Origin: Mesobacillus sp. S13
GTDB lineage: Bacteria > Bacillota > Bacilli > Bacillales > Cytobacillaceae
Length of the DNA: 64,000 nt
Direction: 5' to 3'
Assembly: GCF_020422885.1 (NCBI RefSeq)
Contig: NZ_CP084622.1
Coordinates: forward strand, 4,359,001-4,423,000
Part shown: piece after piece, positions 56,063 to 64,000 of the stretch
Position numbering within the stretch: the stretch's first letter is position 1
Layout of the letters: the number at the start of each line of letters is the position of its first letter
Notes under the pieces: generated by a model
Told to the model about the DNA's origin: nothing
The model's database searches: none
Seen by the model: the letters and a program-made list of their open reading frames with translations, nothing else
Translations under genes and position numbers: made by a program

Positions 56063-56923
56063 ATGCATAAAAAAGTAGAAAAGGTCTATGAAATTGGAAT
56101 AAATAAGGTTAATGAAGACGATTTTATACTTGATCAAAACAACAACATCTATGCTGTAATTGACGGTGCAACCGGACTCGGAGGCTTATCCGGCAAAATA
56201 GCTTCCAGTATAATCAAGGAAGGTTTGCTCCTTGATGAAAATCAAGGAACATTACTTGAAAAAGCAGAATTTGCTAATAGGCTTCTTGGGAAAAGAACTG
56301 TTGAACTTACGAATAAGGAATCAATGTCTCACCTACCGAAAGAGCAACGCAGTTCATGTGGGATTGCAGCAGTCAAAATAAAAATGGAACAGAGTAAGAT
56401 GGAGTACATCCATGCCGGAGACTGTATGCTATTCATTCAATATACAGATGGTTCGGTAAGATCTTTGACTAAAGATCATATCTCTCCTTTAGATTCCATC
56501 GCCATTACTGAATTCGAGCGATTGCTAAAAACGAATCTATCGGATTTATCCGATGTATCAATTGAACAAGCAAAAGAAATACTCGATCGCGAAAGAACAG
56601 GAATTCTTGATTTATTACGTGAAAATAGAGCAAAGCTAAATACACTGGGAGGCTATGGAATTCTTGATGGAAGTGAAGATGCAACCCAGTTCATAGAGTA
56701 TGGAATCATTTCACTGAACAGGGTTCATCAAATTTTGCTACTATCTGATGGGCTTCAGATTCCCTCCTGCAGTTGGGAAGAAACAGCGGGGTTTGCATTT
56801 GACAATGGACTGGAACCTTTATTAAAGAAAATTAATGACCTTGAGATGAATGATCTATTATGCTTAAATTATCCAAGATTAAAAATCGCAGACGATAAGA
56901 CTGGAATTCTATTAACATTTTAA
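56063..56923 (+). CDS. PP2C-like serine/threonine phosphatase
   Basis: A 286-residue protein. ATG 56063 has GGAGG upstream. PP2C motifs: KVNEDDFIL, YAVIDGATGLGG (metal Asp with DGATG instead of DGxGG), EYIHAGDCMLFIQY, QILLLSDGLQ and IADDKTGILLTF (DD metal ligands). The metal-binding Asp residues seem complete, so it is probably active. No membrane segment. Partnered with the TPR-membrane gene upstream. Confidence 0.8.
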   Translation: MHKKVEKVYEIGINKVNEDDFILDQNNNIYAVIDGATGLGGLSGKIASSIIKEGLLLDENQGTLLEKAEFANRLLGKRTVELTNKESMSHLPKEQRSSCGIAAVKIKMEQSKMEYIHAGDCMLFIQYTDGSVRSLTKDHISPLDSIAITEFERLLKTNLSDLSDVSIEQAKEILDRERTGILDLLRENRAKLNTLGGYGILDGSEDATQFIEYGIISLNRVHQILLLSDGLQIPSCSWEETAGFAFDNGLEPLLKKINDLEMNDLLCLNYPRLKIADDKTGILLTF

Positions 56924-56957
56924 TAGGTGCAGGAACTTTACAGAAAGATGGGATACT

Positions 56958-57050
56958 ATGAATAGAAATATAAAAGTAGCACTTTATTGGTCTCTAGGGG
57001 TTTTATTGGCTTTAATCGCGCTCGGTGTCGCGACTTTTTATTCTGGGTAA
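56958..57050 (+). CDS. 30-residue single-span membrane peptide
   Basis: ATG 56958 to TAA 57048-57050, 34 bases after the PP2C-like gene. It reads MNRNIKVALYWSLG then VLLALIALGVATFYSG: a short basic start followed by one membrane helix. Upstream GATGGGAT is a modest ribosome binding site. The composition and position suggest a real small membrane protein of the same operon, but it could be chance. Confidence 0.4.
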   Translation: MNRNIKVALYWSLGVLLALIALGVATFYSG

Positions 57051-57095
57051 TATTTGTTTTATGGCATTAAGTTAAAACTGTCTCACTCCAACAGT

Positions 57096-57131
57096 ACCCT
57101 TTGTAGTAACATCTGCAAAGGGTCTTTTACT
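57096..57131 (+). terminator. rho-independent terminator
   Basis: Stem accctttgtag/ctgcaaagggt (one mismatch) with a 6-base loop followed by ctttta; it ends the TPR/PP2C operon. Confidence 0.7.
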
Positions 57132-57285
57132 TATTGTCCCTGCTCCAAATTTCACTTCCCTACCCTATCACCCTGAATGTGACCGCTATGCTACTAACCT
57201 CAAGAACCCAGGGGATTGTTAAAAATTGATTTACCTTCGTACATTGATGATACTGTGAACTTTCATTTACATGCCTCTTATATAA

Positions 57286-57313
57286 ATAAAAAAAGGAAGA
57301 AATAACTTCTCCC
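57286..57313 (-). terminator. possible terminator of the EEP-family gene
   Basis: Leftward: short stem ggagaag/ttcttcc (with one wobble) followed by seven T, just after the stop at 57320. Confidence 0.45.
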
Positions 57314-57319
57314 TCTCAA

Positions 57320-58177
57320 TCATTCCATATTGCCCATGATTCGAAGTGCTCTAATATACTTAATCGCTTCCTCAAGTTCTCCAACTGTGGCAAAAGTGCT
57401 GTCAATTGAAAGAAGATATTCTTGTTTTAAGATCTCTGGTGTAATGATCGTTTTCTCGTTTTCAGCTGCCGGCATTTGAAGGCTGAAATCAAGAATAAGC
57501 GGGACGTGATGACTAAAAGGAAGATACTCCTCAGCGGTGCCAGTTGTAAAGCTATGCATCCCCTCAAGAACTTTCTTGGAACCAAAACAATAGTCAACAT
57601 GAAATGGCTTGTCAAACTTCCCGTAATGATAGTAGGTGGCTTTACTTTCTGTACTGAATTCCTCTTTTTCAATAGTGTGATAGCAGCTTTTCAAATCATA
57701 GTTTTCAAACAGTGCCATGATTTTCTCATATCCAATGCCTGTATAACTAGACCGTACTTTTTTATCAAGGTTAAAATCACCGATGATGATAACGGGTCCG
57801 TCCTGGATGAATTTCTCATACTCCTGCAAAGCGGAATAAAGCACCTTTCCATAAGAAGCTCCTGGCATTCTTTTAGCCCAGACTGCAATTAAAGTGAAAT
57901 TCTCCTTTCCAGATACCTTTATCGGCACAACCCATTCATATTTCACTTCATCAACAAGCAGGGTCAATTGATAGTCTTTGGAAAAAGAAAGGACTGAAAC
58001 ACCCAGTCCACTATTCTTGTCCTGACCGACCCAAATGGCATCTTCAAATAAAAGGTCATTGGCAATATAATCTGGATGAGGACTCTCTTGAATGACTGCA
58101 AGATCCGGAAGAACCTCAATCAATTTTTCGCGTCTATCTTTACTATTCAATCTGCAATTCCATGAAACAAGCTTCAT
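57320..58177 (-). CDS. endonuclease/exonuclease/phosphatase (EEP) family protein
   Basis: A 285-residue protein. EEP-fold motifs: KLVSWNCRLNSK, DLAVIQESPHP (metal Glu), VIIIGDFNLDKK (catalytic Asp/Asn), FHVDYCFGSKK and YLPFSHHVPLILDF, where the usual SDH appears as SHH. The family hydrolyses phosphodiesters in DNA, RNA, nucleotides or lipids; the substrate is not evident. Start ATG 58177. The C-terminal 60 residues extend past the core. Confidence 0.75.
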   Translation of the reverse strand: MKLVSWNCRLNSKDRREKLIEVLPDLAVIQESPHPDYIANDLLFEDAIWVGQDKNSGLGVSVLSFSKDYQLTLLVDEVKYEWVVPIKVSGKENFTLIAVWAKRMPGASYGKVLYSALQEYEKFIQDGPVIIIGDFNLDKKVRSSYTGIGYEKIMALFENYDLKSCYHTIEKEEFSTESKATYYHYGKFDKPFHVDYCFGSKKVLEGMHSFTTGTAEEYLPFSHHVPLILDFSLQMPAAENEKTIITPEILKQEYLLSIDSTFATVGELEEAIKYIRALRIMGNME

Positions 58178-58233
58178 TCGATTTAGTCCTTTCTTTATTT
58201 TATTTTTTTACCCAAGAATGAAGGCTCCTCCTC

Positions 58234-59448
58234 TCACTCCTGCTGCAATCCAACCAAATACGCAGCCATTGCCTCCGCTTCTCGTTCATCCAGCATTGGA
58301 GGCATGCTGCCTTGTCCGTACATAATGATATATTTTATTTCATTTATGTCCATGCGATATCCAACCGAATATAGTTCCGGTCCTACCCCGCCTTCAAAAC
58401 CCCCACCATGGCAGGAGGCACAGGCCTGTTCATATATATAGGCCGGATCCGCATGAACTGTTTCTTCTTCCATATCGTAGAAGTCGGTGTTTCCGTCGTG
58501 ATTATTATAAATTGCTCGGTCCACTTCGGCACTGGATAAGAGATTCGTTTCAATTAGCTCTCTCAAAGCAAGTTTTCCATCATTCATTAAAACGAGATGA
58601 TATTCAGATTGATAACGTTTAATTTTAATCGTCTCATTACTGTCTATGACTCTATATTCCTCAGTGGTGAATACCTTAAATCCGTCTGAGTTATATGGGA
58701 CAATTTTCGTAACGTTCATATCCAGCAGTTCTTGCTGTATTCCCTTTTCATTCATATGCTTTATGTAATTCTTACTTTCTTTATAAGCCTTCCCTGTTGG
58801 ATCAAGCAAATCCTGAACCAGTGAAAAATCGTTTTGATCAATAGCCGAAATCCCTGCAGACACATAATGTGATATAAATGCAGTGATACTATCGTGGCTG
58901 ATCTTCTCTATCTGCGTCGTTTTTTCATCCTCAGCTAATACGTTTGCATTCTCCTGATTTTCTTCCTCCGTTTCTGTCTTTTGTTCAGCTACCTGTTTTT
59001 TATCTTCTTTATCATCTTCAAAGGGTGGAAACTCCCCTCTTACCGTTTCCCTCGGGGGCTCTCCCCAGTTGATTCCATTCATTTCAGAACTTCCAGTTGG
59101 TCTTACACTGTGATCCCAGTAGTCTGCAATCAACGTGACATTAACTCTAAACCTCTTATCATTGCCAAATTGAACATATCGAATGTTTATCTCTTCATTA
59201 TCTTTAATCCAACCGCTTTTTTTCCATGACTGGACGAAATCACTAAGCAAATCATCCGTAAAAACCACCTCATTCGCTTCAGCAAAAGAAGTAATCTCAT
59301 AAGCCATCTTATCAACCTTAGGCTGAACAACCTTATACTCCAGCCCCCACTCAACCACCCTAAAGAAAAACAAAGCCAAGAACATAAGCCCTAAAATAAA
59401 TAAAAATACATCCTTCAAAACCCTAAAAAAACCAACGATGTAACCCAT
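58234..59448 (-). CDS. membrane-anchored NTF2-like protein fused to cytochrome c
   Basis: A 404-residue protein starting at ATG 59448. One N-terminal membrane helix (about 8-32), an extracytoplasmic region, an acidic low-complexity linker (about 140-185), a domain resembling the NTF2-like domain of TcaA-type proteins (about 190-310: SITAFISHYVSAGISAIDQ, MNEKGIQQELLDMNVTKI), and a C-terminal class I cytochrome c: CASCHGGGFEGGVGPEL (CxxCH haem site near 348) with Met ligand in GSMPPMLDE and EAMAAYLVGL. The order is unusual. It may be an electron carrier tethered to the outer membrane face. Confidence 0.75.
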   Translation of the reverse strand: MGYIVGFFRVLKDVFLFILGLMFLALFFFRVVEWGLEYKVVQPKVDKMAYEITSFAEANEVVFTDDLLSDFVQSWKKSGWIKDNEEINIRYVQFGNDKRFRVNVTLIADYWDHSVRPTGSSEMNGINWGEPPRETVRGEFPPFEDDKEDKKQVAEQKTETEEENQENANVLAEDEKTTQIEKISHDSITAFISHYVSAGISAIDQNDFSLVQDLLDPTGKAYKESKNYIKHMNEKGIQQELLDMNVTKIVPYNSDGFKVFTTEEYRVIDSNETIKIKRYQSEYHLVLMNDGKLALRELIETNLLSSAEVDRAIYNNHDGNTDFYDMEEETVHADPAYIYEQACASCHGGGFEGGVGPELYSVGYRMDINEIKYIIMYGQGSMPPMLDEREAEAMAAYLVGLQQE

Positions 59449-59522
59449 GATGTCCTAAACCCTCTCTCCAAATATAATCCCCCTTAGGTAATATCGGCCA
59501 ATAATCAAAAGTACTTTAGAAA

Positions 59523-59557
59523 CGACAAATTTCGGGTGGTGACAGGCACCTGTCGAA
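59523..59557 (+). repeat. REP-like dispersed repeat, copy 10
   Basis: cgacaaatttcgggtgg then tgacaggcacctgtcgaa, complete. It is the only copy in the right half of the window. Confidence 0.9.
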
Positions 59558-59631
59558 AAATTTATCCCTTCCCGCCCTGTCCTTTTCATCTGTCTCTTTG
59601 TATATAGACGGTGAAAGGGTGGTGCATTAGC

Positions 59632-60447
59632 ATGTCAATTAAATCGGCGGGTATTGAGGATTTTGAGGGGTATTCACAGTTTGGTTCATTGAAGGAGTTT
59701 AACAATCATTTTGAAATGTGGATGGCGGATAAGAAGCGGTTTTTCAGTAAAGGTGAAATGATTGGTTTGAAGAGGCTGGCTCGTTTTGCTGCGAAGGTGC
59801 CTGGGGTAGCCAATGCCAAGATTGGCACAGTCTTGAAGGCGATTTACGAGGAATATGGGGAGATGGGAATTTCCCGTTCTACTTTTAAGAGGATGATCTT
59901 GAAGGCGAGCAAGATTGGCATTTTCACCGTTCATGAAACAGCGCGTAAAAATGGATCTCAGTCGAGCAACCTGTATGTTTTCAATCGTTTCCCAATGAAC
60001 GAACTACCAGATGGCGATCAATTGAGCCACCAAAATAAAACTATTATTCCTTCTCAAACTAACATGAAAGAAAAGAATAAACGTGAAGATAAGGCTGCGA
60101 TTGAAAAAACAATCGAAACCCAGCCCGCTTCCGAAAGTGCACCAGAAGACCATCTATTTGTCAGCGACTCAATCCCAGGTGCTTTCGTGAATCTAGTAAA
60201 ATACTTCTTCCCAACAGCAAAAGCGATTGAAGAGTTCTGGCGCATGAGCAGAATCTCTGCCTACCGCAACAATTATGAAAAAGAAGCTGATCTCCTGCTC
60301 TCTCTGTCATTAGACTCCTTCACACAGCTCGTTCGTAAGCTGAAATCGAGGATAAAAGTAAAGAATCCCATTGCATATTTCACTGGGATTCTGAATAAGA
60401 AATTTCAAGAATATTATTTTGAGGAGCTATATGAGCTGCAGGATTGA
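59632..60447 (+). CDS. winged-helix-like protein of unknown function
   Basis: A 271-residue protein. I use ATG 59632 with a GGTGG-type site upstream rather than GTG 59611, which has none. The N-terminal half (GEMIGLKRLARFAAKVPGVAN; SRSTFKRMILKASKIGIFTV) reads like a winged helix DNA-binding domain. A charged linker (about 140-175) separates a helical C-terminal domain (FVNLVKYFFPTAKAIEEFW; VKNPIAYFTGILNKKFQEYYFE) resembling replication-initiator or primosome-type C-terminal helices. Similar proteins occur widely in Bacillus as unnamed cytosolic proteins. A DNA-binding role is inferred. Confidence 0.65.
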   Translation: MSIKSAGIEDFEGYSQFGSLKEFNNHFEMWMADKKRFFSKGEMIGLKRLARFAAKVPGVANAKIGTVLKAIYEEYGEMGISRSTFKRMILKASKIGIFTVHETARKNGSQSSNLYVFNRFPMNELPDGDQLSHQNKTIIPSQTNMKEKNKREDKAAIEKTIETQPASESAPEDHLFVSDSIPGAFVNLVKYFFPTAKAIEEFWRMSRISAYRNNYEKEADLLLSLSLDSFTQLVRKLKSRIKVKNPIAYFTGILNKKFQEYYFEELYELQD

Positions 60448-60527
60448 TGGCAACTCGGATGGCATACAACGCCAGACCCTTAGATTCACTGAATCTATTG
60501 AATGGCAAAAAAGCACGCCCATTCTCC

Positions 60528-61274
60528 TTATCTATGCATATTCGACCCGGTACCTCCAAGGAACTCATTTCTGGGCCGTATACTATCAGAATTGGGAGAA
60601 TACTTATAAGGAGCTGAATCGGCCTGGCAAATATCCCGATGCCGGAGATCATCCGGCGAACGTCCGATTGCCCCTGCATACGGGTTTGAGGAACTCCCTA
60701 TCTTCACTCTGTTCGGAAGGGTGAACGTTCCGATATTTCTGGTTTGATTTTTACCCACTGGCTTTTTTTCTGGCTTATTATAAGTGCTTGTTGTCTGATT
60801 ATTAATGCGTTGGCCACGATTCGCTGCCTTTTGCGTCTGACTATCTAATGTCCTGTTAACCCTGGGTGAAATAATTGACTCAAAATAACCCTTCTTATAT
60901 GTAAGAGTAACCTCATAGATTATAGAGTTCTGACTGATAATATTACTGTAGCTAGTTTGATAGCTGTTACCAGATTTATAAATACGCTTTAATGCGATAA
61001 TCCTGCTTAAGTTAATTGTGACAAAATTAGAAGTAAATTCAATATAACCAATATCAACGCCCTGGCTTTTTCGTTTATCGACTATTTTTTTATTAAAAAT
61101 TAATTTTATTTTCACTTCATGATTACTATCTTGGCCATTAATTGTATAACAGTACTTACCATTCACTAGTTGAAGCTTATTGATCGGCAGGTTCGCTATT
61201 GAAACAATGTGCTTCATGCCTCCTGTTTTACTAAGCTTAGAAACAGATTTCACTTCTAAAGAGCCTTTCATCAT
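60528..61274 (-). CDS. unknown protein
   Basis: A 248-residue basic protein. ATG 61274 follows AAGGAG by 7 bases, a good start. The N-terminal half is beta-rich (VSIANLPINKLQLVNGKYCY, GYIEFTSNFVTINLSRI), the C-terminal 100 residues are disordered and rich in Asn, Arg and Ser. No signal peptide, no membrane helix, no family recognised. It may belong with the secretion-type locus to its right, from which it diverges. Confidence 0.6.
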   Translation of the reverse strand: MMKGSLEVKSVSKLSKTGGMKHIVSIANLPINKLQLVNGKYCYTINGQDSNHEVKIKLIFNKKIVDKRKSQGVDIGYIEFTSNFVTINLSRIIALKRIYKSGNSYQTSYSNIISQNSIIYEVTLTYKKGYFESIISPRVNRTLDSQTQKAANRGQRINNQTTSTYNKPEKKPVGKNQTRNIGTFTLPNRVKIGSSSNPYAGAIGRSPDDLRHRDICQADSAPYKYSPNSDSIRPRNEFLGGTGSNMHR

Positions 61275-61838
61275 CCAAAACTCCTTTTTTCCTCAAGTGT
61301 GATGGAGTAACTAAATTATCTTACTTTTCAATAAACTAACTCACATTCTTTATATCGGAAAAATAGAGTGGATTTTAACTAAATATTGGATAATTTCGCC
61401 TTAGCATTTGGAGAGGCTCTGGAATAAAAAGCGGAGAAGGAAATTTGCTATAACTAAAAGTTGGCCTCACGGTGTAAAAATTAAACGGAAGAATTCCGCT
61501 TAATTTGTAATCACCCCTTCATTTCCACATAAATAAGGGTGTGTTTTCCGCTTATTTAATCTGAATCATTAAATTTCGGCTTATTTTAAACAGTTAACCG
61601 GAATATCTCCACCTATTACGGCCTCAAAAGCGTCCGCTACATACAATAGCCGGAAATTCTCCGCTTATGAATTCCACGTCTTCACGAAAATCTGGCAATC
61701 AACCATTACAGAGCCAAAATACATCCTCCTTTAGTACTAAAACAGTTGTTAAATATTGTTAAAACCACTGATATGTTATAACATCTTGATAGATGTGTTT
61801 ACTCCTAAAAAGGACAGCAAAGGAGGCGGTTTTCTGGA
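61275..61838. other. intergenic region with degenerate ccgctta repeats
   Basis: 564 bases. From about 61430 to 61675 several imperfect copies of a motif around tccgctta / aagcgga appear (for example aagcggagaagga, gaattccgcttaatt, ttttccgcttattt, aaattctccgcttatg). They may form hairpins with each other. The promoter for the rightward gene must lie after 61700; not assigned. Confidence 0.5.
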
Positions 61839-62918
61839 ATGATTAAGGTAAATATCGACAGGGTGAGGGATTCGAGCGCAAGTCTCCATACCATTTCCTC
61901 TAAATTGGATCAGCTTGAATCACAGCTTTTCTCATTGAATTATGCTGTGGATTCAAGGATTAAAGCCCGTAAAGGGATTAACTCTTCTTTATGGCTAACT
62001 AACCGGCAGATTCGAGAATTGGAAACTAACGTAAAAGCACTTAAGTCTTTTATAAATGTTGCCACGCAAACGTATGAAAATGCGGAGAAAAATGTTGAGA
62101 AGCGAGCTCAACATATGTTGAAAAATGCCGGTGAAAAAGCGCAATCATTAGAAGTTTGCAAGATTCCTGGTAATGGAAAAACTCCTGATAAAGTCAAATC
62201 CACCAATGCAGTTCGCTGGGATCAAGGGCTGGCTGACTTTTTGACTCATAATGAAATCAATTTAATCCGTGATATGTTGGTCGAGTTGCCGTTATCTGGA
62301 CTGCCTGCCTACTACCATCTGCCAAGGTTCATAGTTGACGGTAAGTACTTAAAGGTTTTAAACAGTGAGACGTACCATGGCGGACATGGTTTAGCACGAA
62401 GATATACAATTGAAAACATCAAAAACAACAAATACCCTCATGCAACGAAGCTATACAATATCTCTAAGTGGGTTAAAGGGATTAATGTAGTCGCGAAAGT
62501 GGCTCCTTGGCTTTCGGGTGGTGCTGAGGCATATAATGAACTGACTACTGAAAAGAAAATTTCTGTAGAAAGAAAGGTCAGCAATGCTGTGATAGCTGGC
62601 GGAGCCTCCGTTGGTGTTGGTGTTGCTGGTGCAAAAATCGGGGCAGCTGTCGGCACCTTTATCGCGCCGGGAGTCGGAACGGTTGCTGGCGCAGTCATTG
62701 GCGCCGGTGTAGGTGTCCTATCAGCTTATGTAGGGGACAAACTTCTCAAAGCTGAAATATGGGGCAGCGGAAAGAATAAGAAATCAACCTTGGGCGTTGT
62801 TCAGGACGTCGTTGGCGATGGTGTAGAAGCTGTCGGAAGTGCTGTAAAAGGAGCGGCCGAATGGGTAGGCGGTCTATTCAATTCCAAACCGAAGACTGGT
62901 GCGGTGTCACCTGGCTAG
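61839..62918 (+). CDS. WXG/LXG-like secreted protein with glycine-rich C-terminal domain
   Basis: A 359-residue protein starting at ATG 61839 after GGAGG. Residues 1-110 are helical with heptad character (SASLHTISSKLDQLESQLF, RQIRELETNVKALKSFIN) and a central SLWL, like ESAT-6/LXG N-terminal domains exported by type VII secretion. A middle region with HGGHGLARRYT follows, then a glycine/alanine-rich hydrophobic part (about 245-305: GASVGVGVAGAKIGAAVG) like glycine-zipper pore domains, and a second one near the end. No signal peptide. A membrane-acting toxin or T7SS substrate is plausible; not proven. Confidence 0.6.
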   Translation: MIKVNIDRVRDSSASLHTISSKLDQLESQLFSLNYAVDSRIKARKGINSSLWLTNRQIRELETNVKALKSFINVATQTYENAEKNVEKRAQHMLKNAGEKAQSLEVCKIPGNGKTPDKVKSTNAVRWDQGLADFLTHNEINLIRDMLVELPLSGLPAYYHLPRFIVDGKYLKVLNSETYHGGHGLARRYTIENIKNNKYPHATKLYNISKWVKGINVVAKVAPWLSGGAEAYNELTTEKKISVERKVSNAVIAGGASVGVGVAGAKIGAAVGTFIAPGVGTVAGAVIGAGVGVLSAYVGDKLLKAEIWGSGKNKKSTLGVVQDVVGDGVEAVGSAVKGAAEWVGGLFNSKPKTGAVSPG

Positions 62919-62939
62919 ATGAGAAAAGGAGATCTTAGG

Positions 62940-63689
62940 ATGACATTTGATTTATCAACAACTGATATTGGATTTTTATGCGTGATCATTGAGCAGCCAT
63001 TTCCTCTTTTCATCGAAGACCCATTCGCTGACTATTCCCCTGAAAAAATGGAGAGAGAATGGATCAGCTTTTGCGAAGAATCCTTTTCAAAAGGATTTCT
63101 AAAATTGAATGAAGAAGGAAATCCATATATAACTGATCATTTAATGGAACACCTGGCAGGTATTTTCACAGCAGAACAAGTCATTTCAGTTATAGAAAAT
63201 GAAGAAATACGAACCATTATCTATACTGGTGAAAACACCGAAAAGAATGTTGTCGTAAAGGTATATCCTGAACACTATTCCTTATCCCTCGTCACCTCTG
63301 AAGGCTTTCACAGTGAATTGCTATCTGTGGCCACCGACACGAACAATGAGATAAACCAACTCAATGAATTCCAATTAGAAGTATCTCTTGCTGACTTTGA
63401 AAAATTATTAGAAATTCTTTCTGAACAAGGGACGGATGCTCTTTTTACATACTGTGAAAATATGAATCTTCCTGCAAAATCAGTATCAACCATTTTATCT
63501 GCGGTTCACTCGCAAAATACCACAGTCTACTTAAAAGAGAACCTTCGTCATAGAGAAACGAAAATGACAGTAGCAGCAAATGATTCTGGTAAAATAAAAA
63601 CAGCAACCACAGTCTATTCAGCTGCAGGTGACAAGGTTATATTAAGAGAGACCCAGTTAGGCAACTTGCCTCTGTTGTTAACTAGTTAG
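62940..63689 (+). CDS. unknown protein, partner of the WXG/LXG-like gene
   Basis: A 249-residue acidic, soluble protein. ATG 62940 is chosen because AAAAGGAG lies 8 bases before it; an ATG at 62919 overlaps that site. It starts 21 bases after the previous stop. No motif recognised. Its place suggests an immunity protein or an EspG-like secretion chaperone; both are guesses from context. Confidence 0.6.
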   Translation: MTFDLSTTDIGFLCVIIEQPFPLFIEDPFADYSPEKMEREWISFCEESFSKGFLKLNEEGNPYITDHLMEHLAGIFTAEQVISVIENEEIRTIIYTGENTEKNVVVKVYPEHYSLSLVTSEGFHSELLSVATDTNNEINQLNEFQLEVSLADFEKLLEILSEQGTDALFTYCENMNLPAKSVSTILSAVHSQNTTVYLKENLRHRETKMTVAANDSGKIKTATTVYSAAGDKVILRETQLGNLPLLLTS

Positions 63690-63702
63690 AGAGGGGAATA
63701 CA

Positions 63703-64000
63703 ATGAAAACGGTCAGAACTCAACCTGTCTACACAAACCCTAAAGAAATGCAAAAAAATATTAAGTTGGTAAATATAGCATTCTTTATCATAACTATGTT
63801 CATTTCACTAATTAATTTGCAGCATTTCTCTACCCTGCCAATTTGGATGAATATAAGTTTTATTATATTGCTAGTCTCTTCGGTTACACTTTTTGGCTAT
63901 GGATTATCACTTTCCAAAAAGTACAAAACCTGGATTAAGGCTGGCCGCTATTTATTCTTTTACCTTATGGTCCTTAGCATTCAACTCTATCTAACATCAA
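63703..64000 (+). CDS. membrane protein, 5' part (runs off the window)
   Basis: ATG 63703 has GAGAGGGGA upstream, 13 bases after the previous stop. The frame stays open to the window end (99 codons) with three hydrophobic segments (VNIAFFIITMFISLINL, MNISFIILLVSSVTLFGYG, YLFFYLMVLSIQLYL). Probably the third gene of the WXG/LXG-like operon. Family unknown. Confidence 0.7.
   Translation, partial: MKTVRTQPVYTNPKEMQKNIKLVNIAFFIITMFISLINLQHFSTLPIWMNISFIILLVSSVTLFGYGLSLSKKYKTWIKAGRYLFFYLMVLSIQLYLTS

Overview
The window looks like chromosome from a low-GC, spore-former-type Bacillaceae (Bacillus/Mesobacillus-like). Signs are strong AGGAGG ribosome binding sites, frequent TTG/GTG starts, rho-independent terminators with T-runs, a ROK-type XylR with B. 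subtilis-like operators, cre-like sites, YesM/YesN and YesL-type proteins, and cell-wall-anchored enzymes. No rRNA, tRNA, CRISPR array or transposase gene was recognised. Names rest on motif reading only; no database search was run.

Region 1 (1-10.4 kb): the tail of an unknown gene, an amidase lipoprotein and a VanZ-like protein. Then comes a leftward operon that looks like an unusual Zorya-type anti-phage system: NYN-domain nuclease, ZorA (MotA-like with a long tail), ZorB (MotB/OmpA-like), a membrane coiled-coil protein with a UPF0174-like core, a PD-(D/E)XK-like nuclease with a glycine-rich membrane-like segment, and a possible sixth gene. Region 2 (10.4-17.5 kb): an LCP wall-polymer ligase and a second leftward candidate system of an unknown protein, a 1452-residue nuclease/SF1-helicase fusion and a ClpP-like serine protease. 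Region 3 (17.5-27.5 kb): two large repeat-bearing surface proteins, an acyltransferase, small membrane proteins and a frameshifted gene remnant.

Region 4 (27.5-46.2 kb) is a xylan/xylose block: polysaccharide deacetylase, secreted GH10 xylanase, YesM/YesN two-component system, ABC importer (binding protein plus two permeases, no ATPase), YesL-like protein, aldo/keto reductase, galM, xylB, xylA, xylR, GH43 glycosidase and a Gfo/Idh/MocA dehydrogenase. Four separate transcription units and xylR itself carry similar 25-bp XylR-type operators. Region 5 (46.3-51.5 kb) is a four-carbon sugar-acid (D-threonate/erythronate-type) operon pdxA2-dtnK-kdgT with a PrpR-like regulator and a cre site. Region 6 (51.5-64 kb) holds a secreted M14 peptidase, a zinc-ribbon PD-(D/E)XK protein, a TPR-membrane/PP2C pair with a 30-residue membrane peptide, an EEP-family hydrolase, a cytochrome c fusion, a winged-helix-like protein and the start of a locus resembling a type VII secretion (WXG/LXG-type) substrate cluster.

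A dispersed palindromic repeat (core ggtggtgacaggcacc) occurs at ten loci, all but one rearranged copy in the same strand orientation. It borders both candidate defence operons, lies inside one, and is absent from the sugar-catabolism block.
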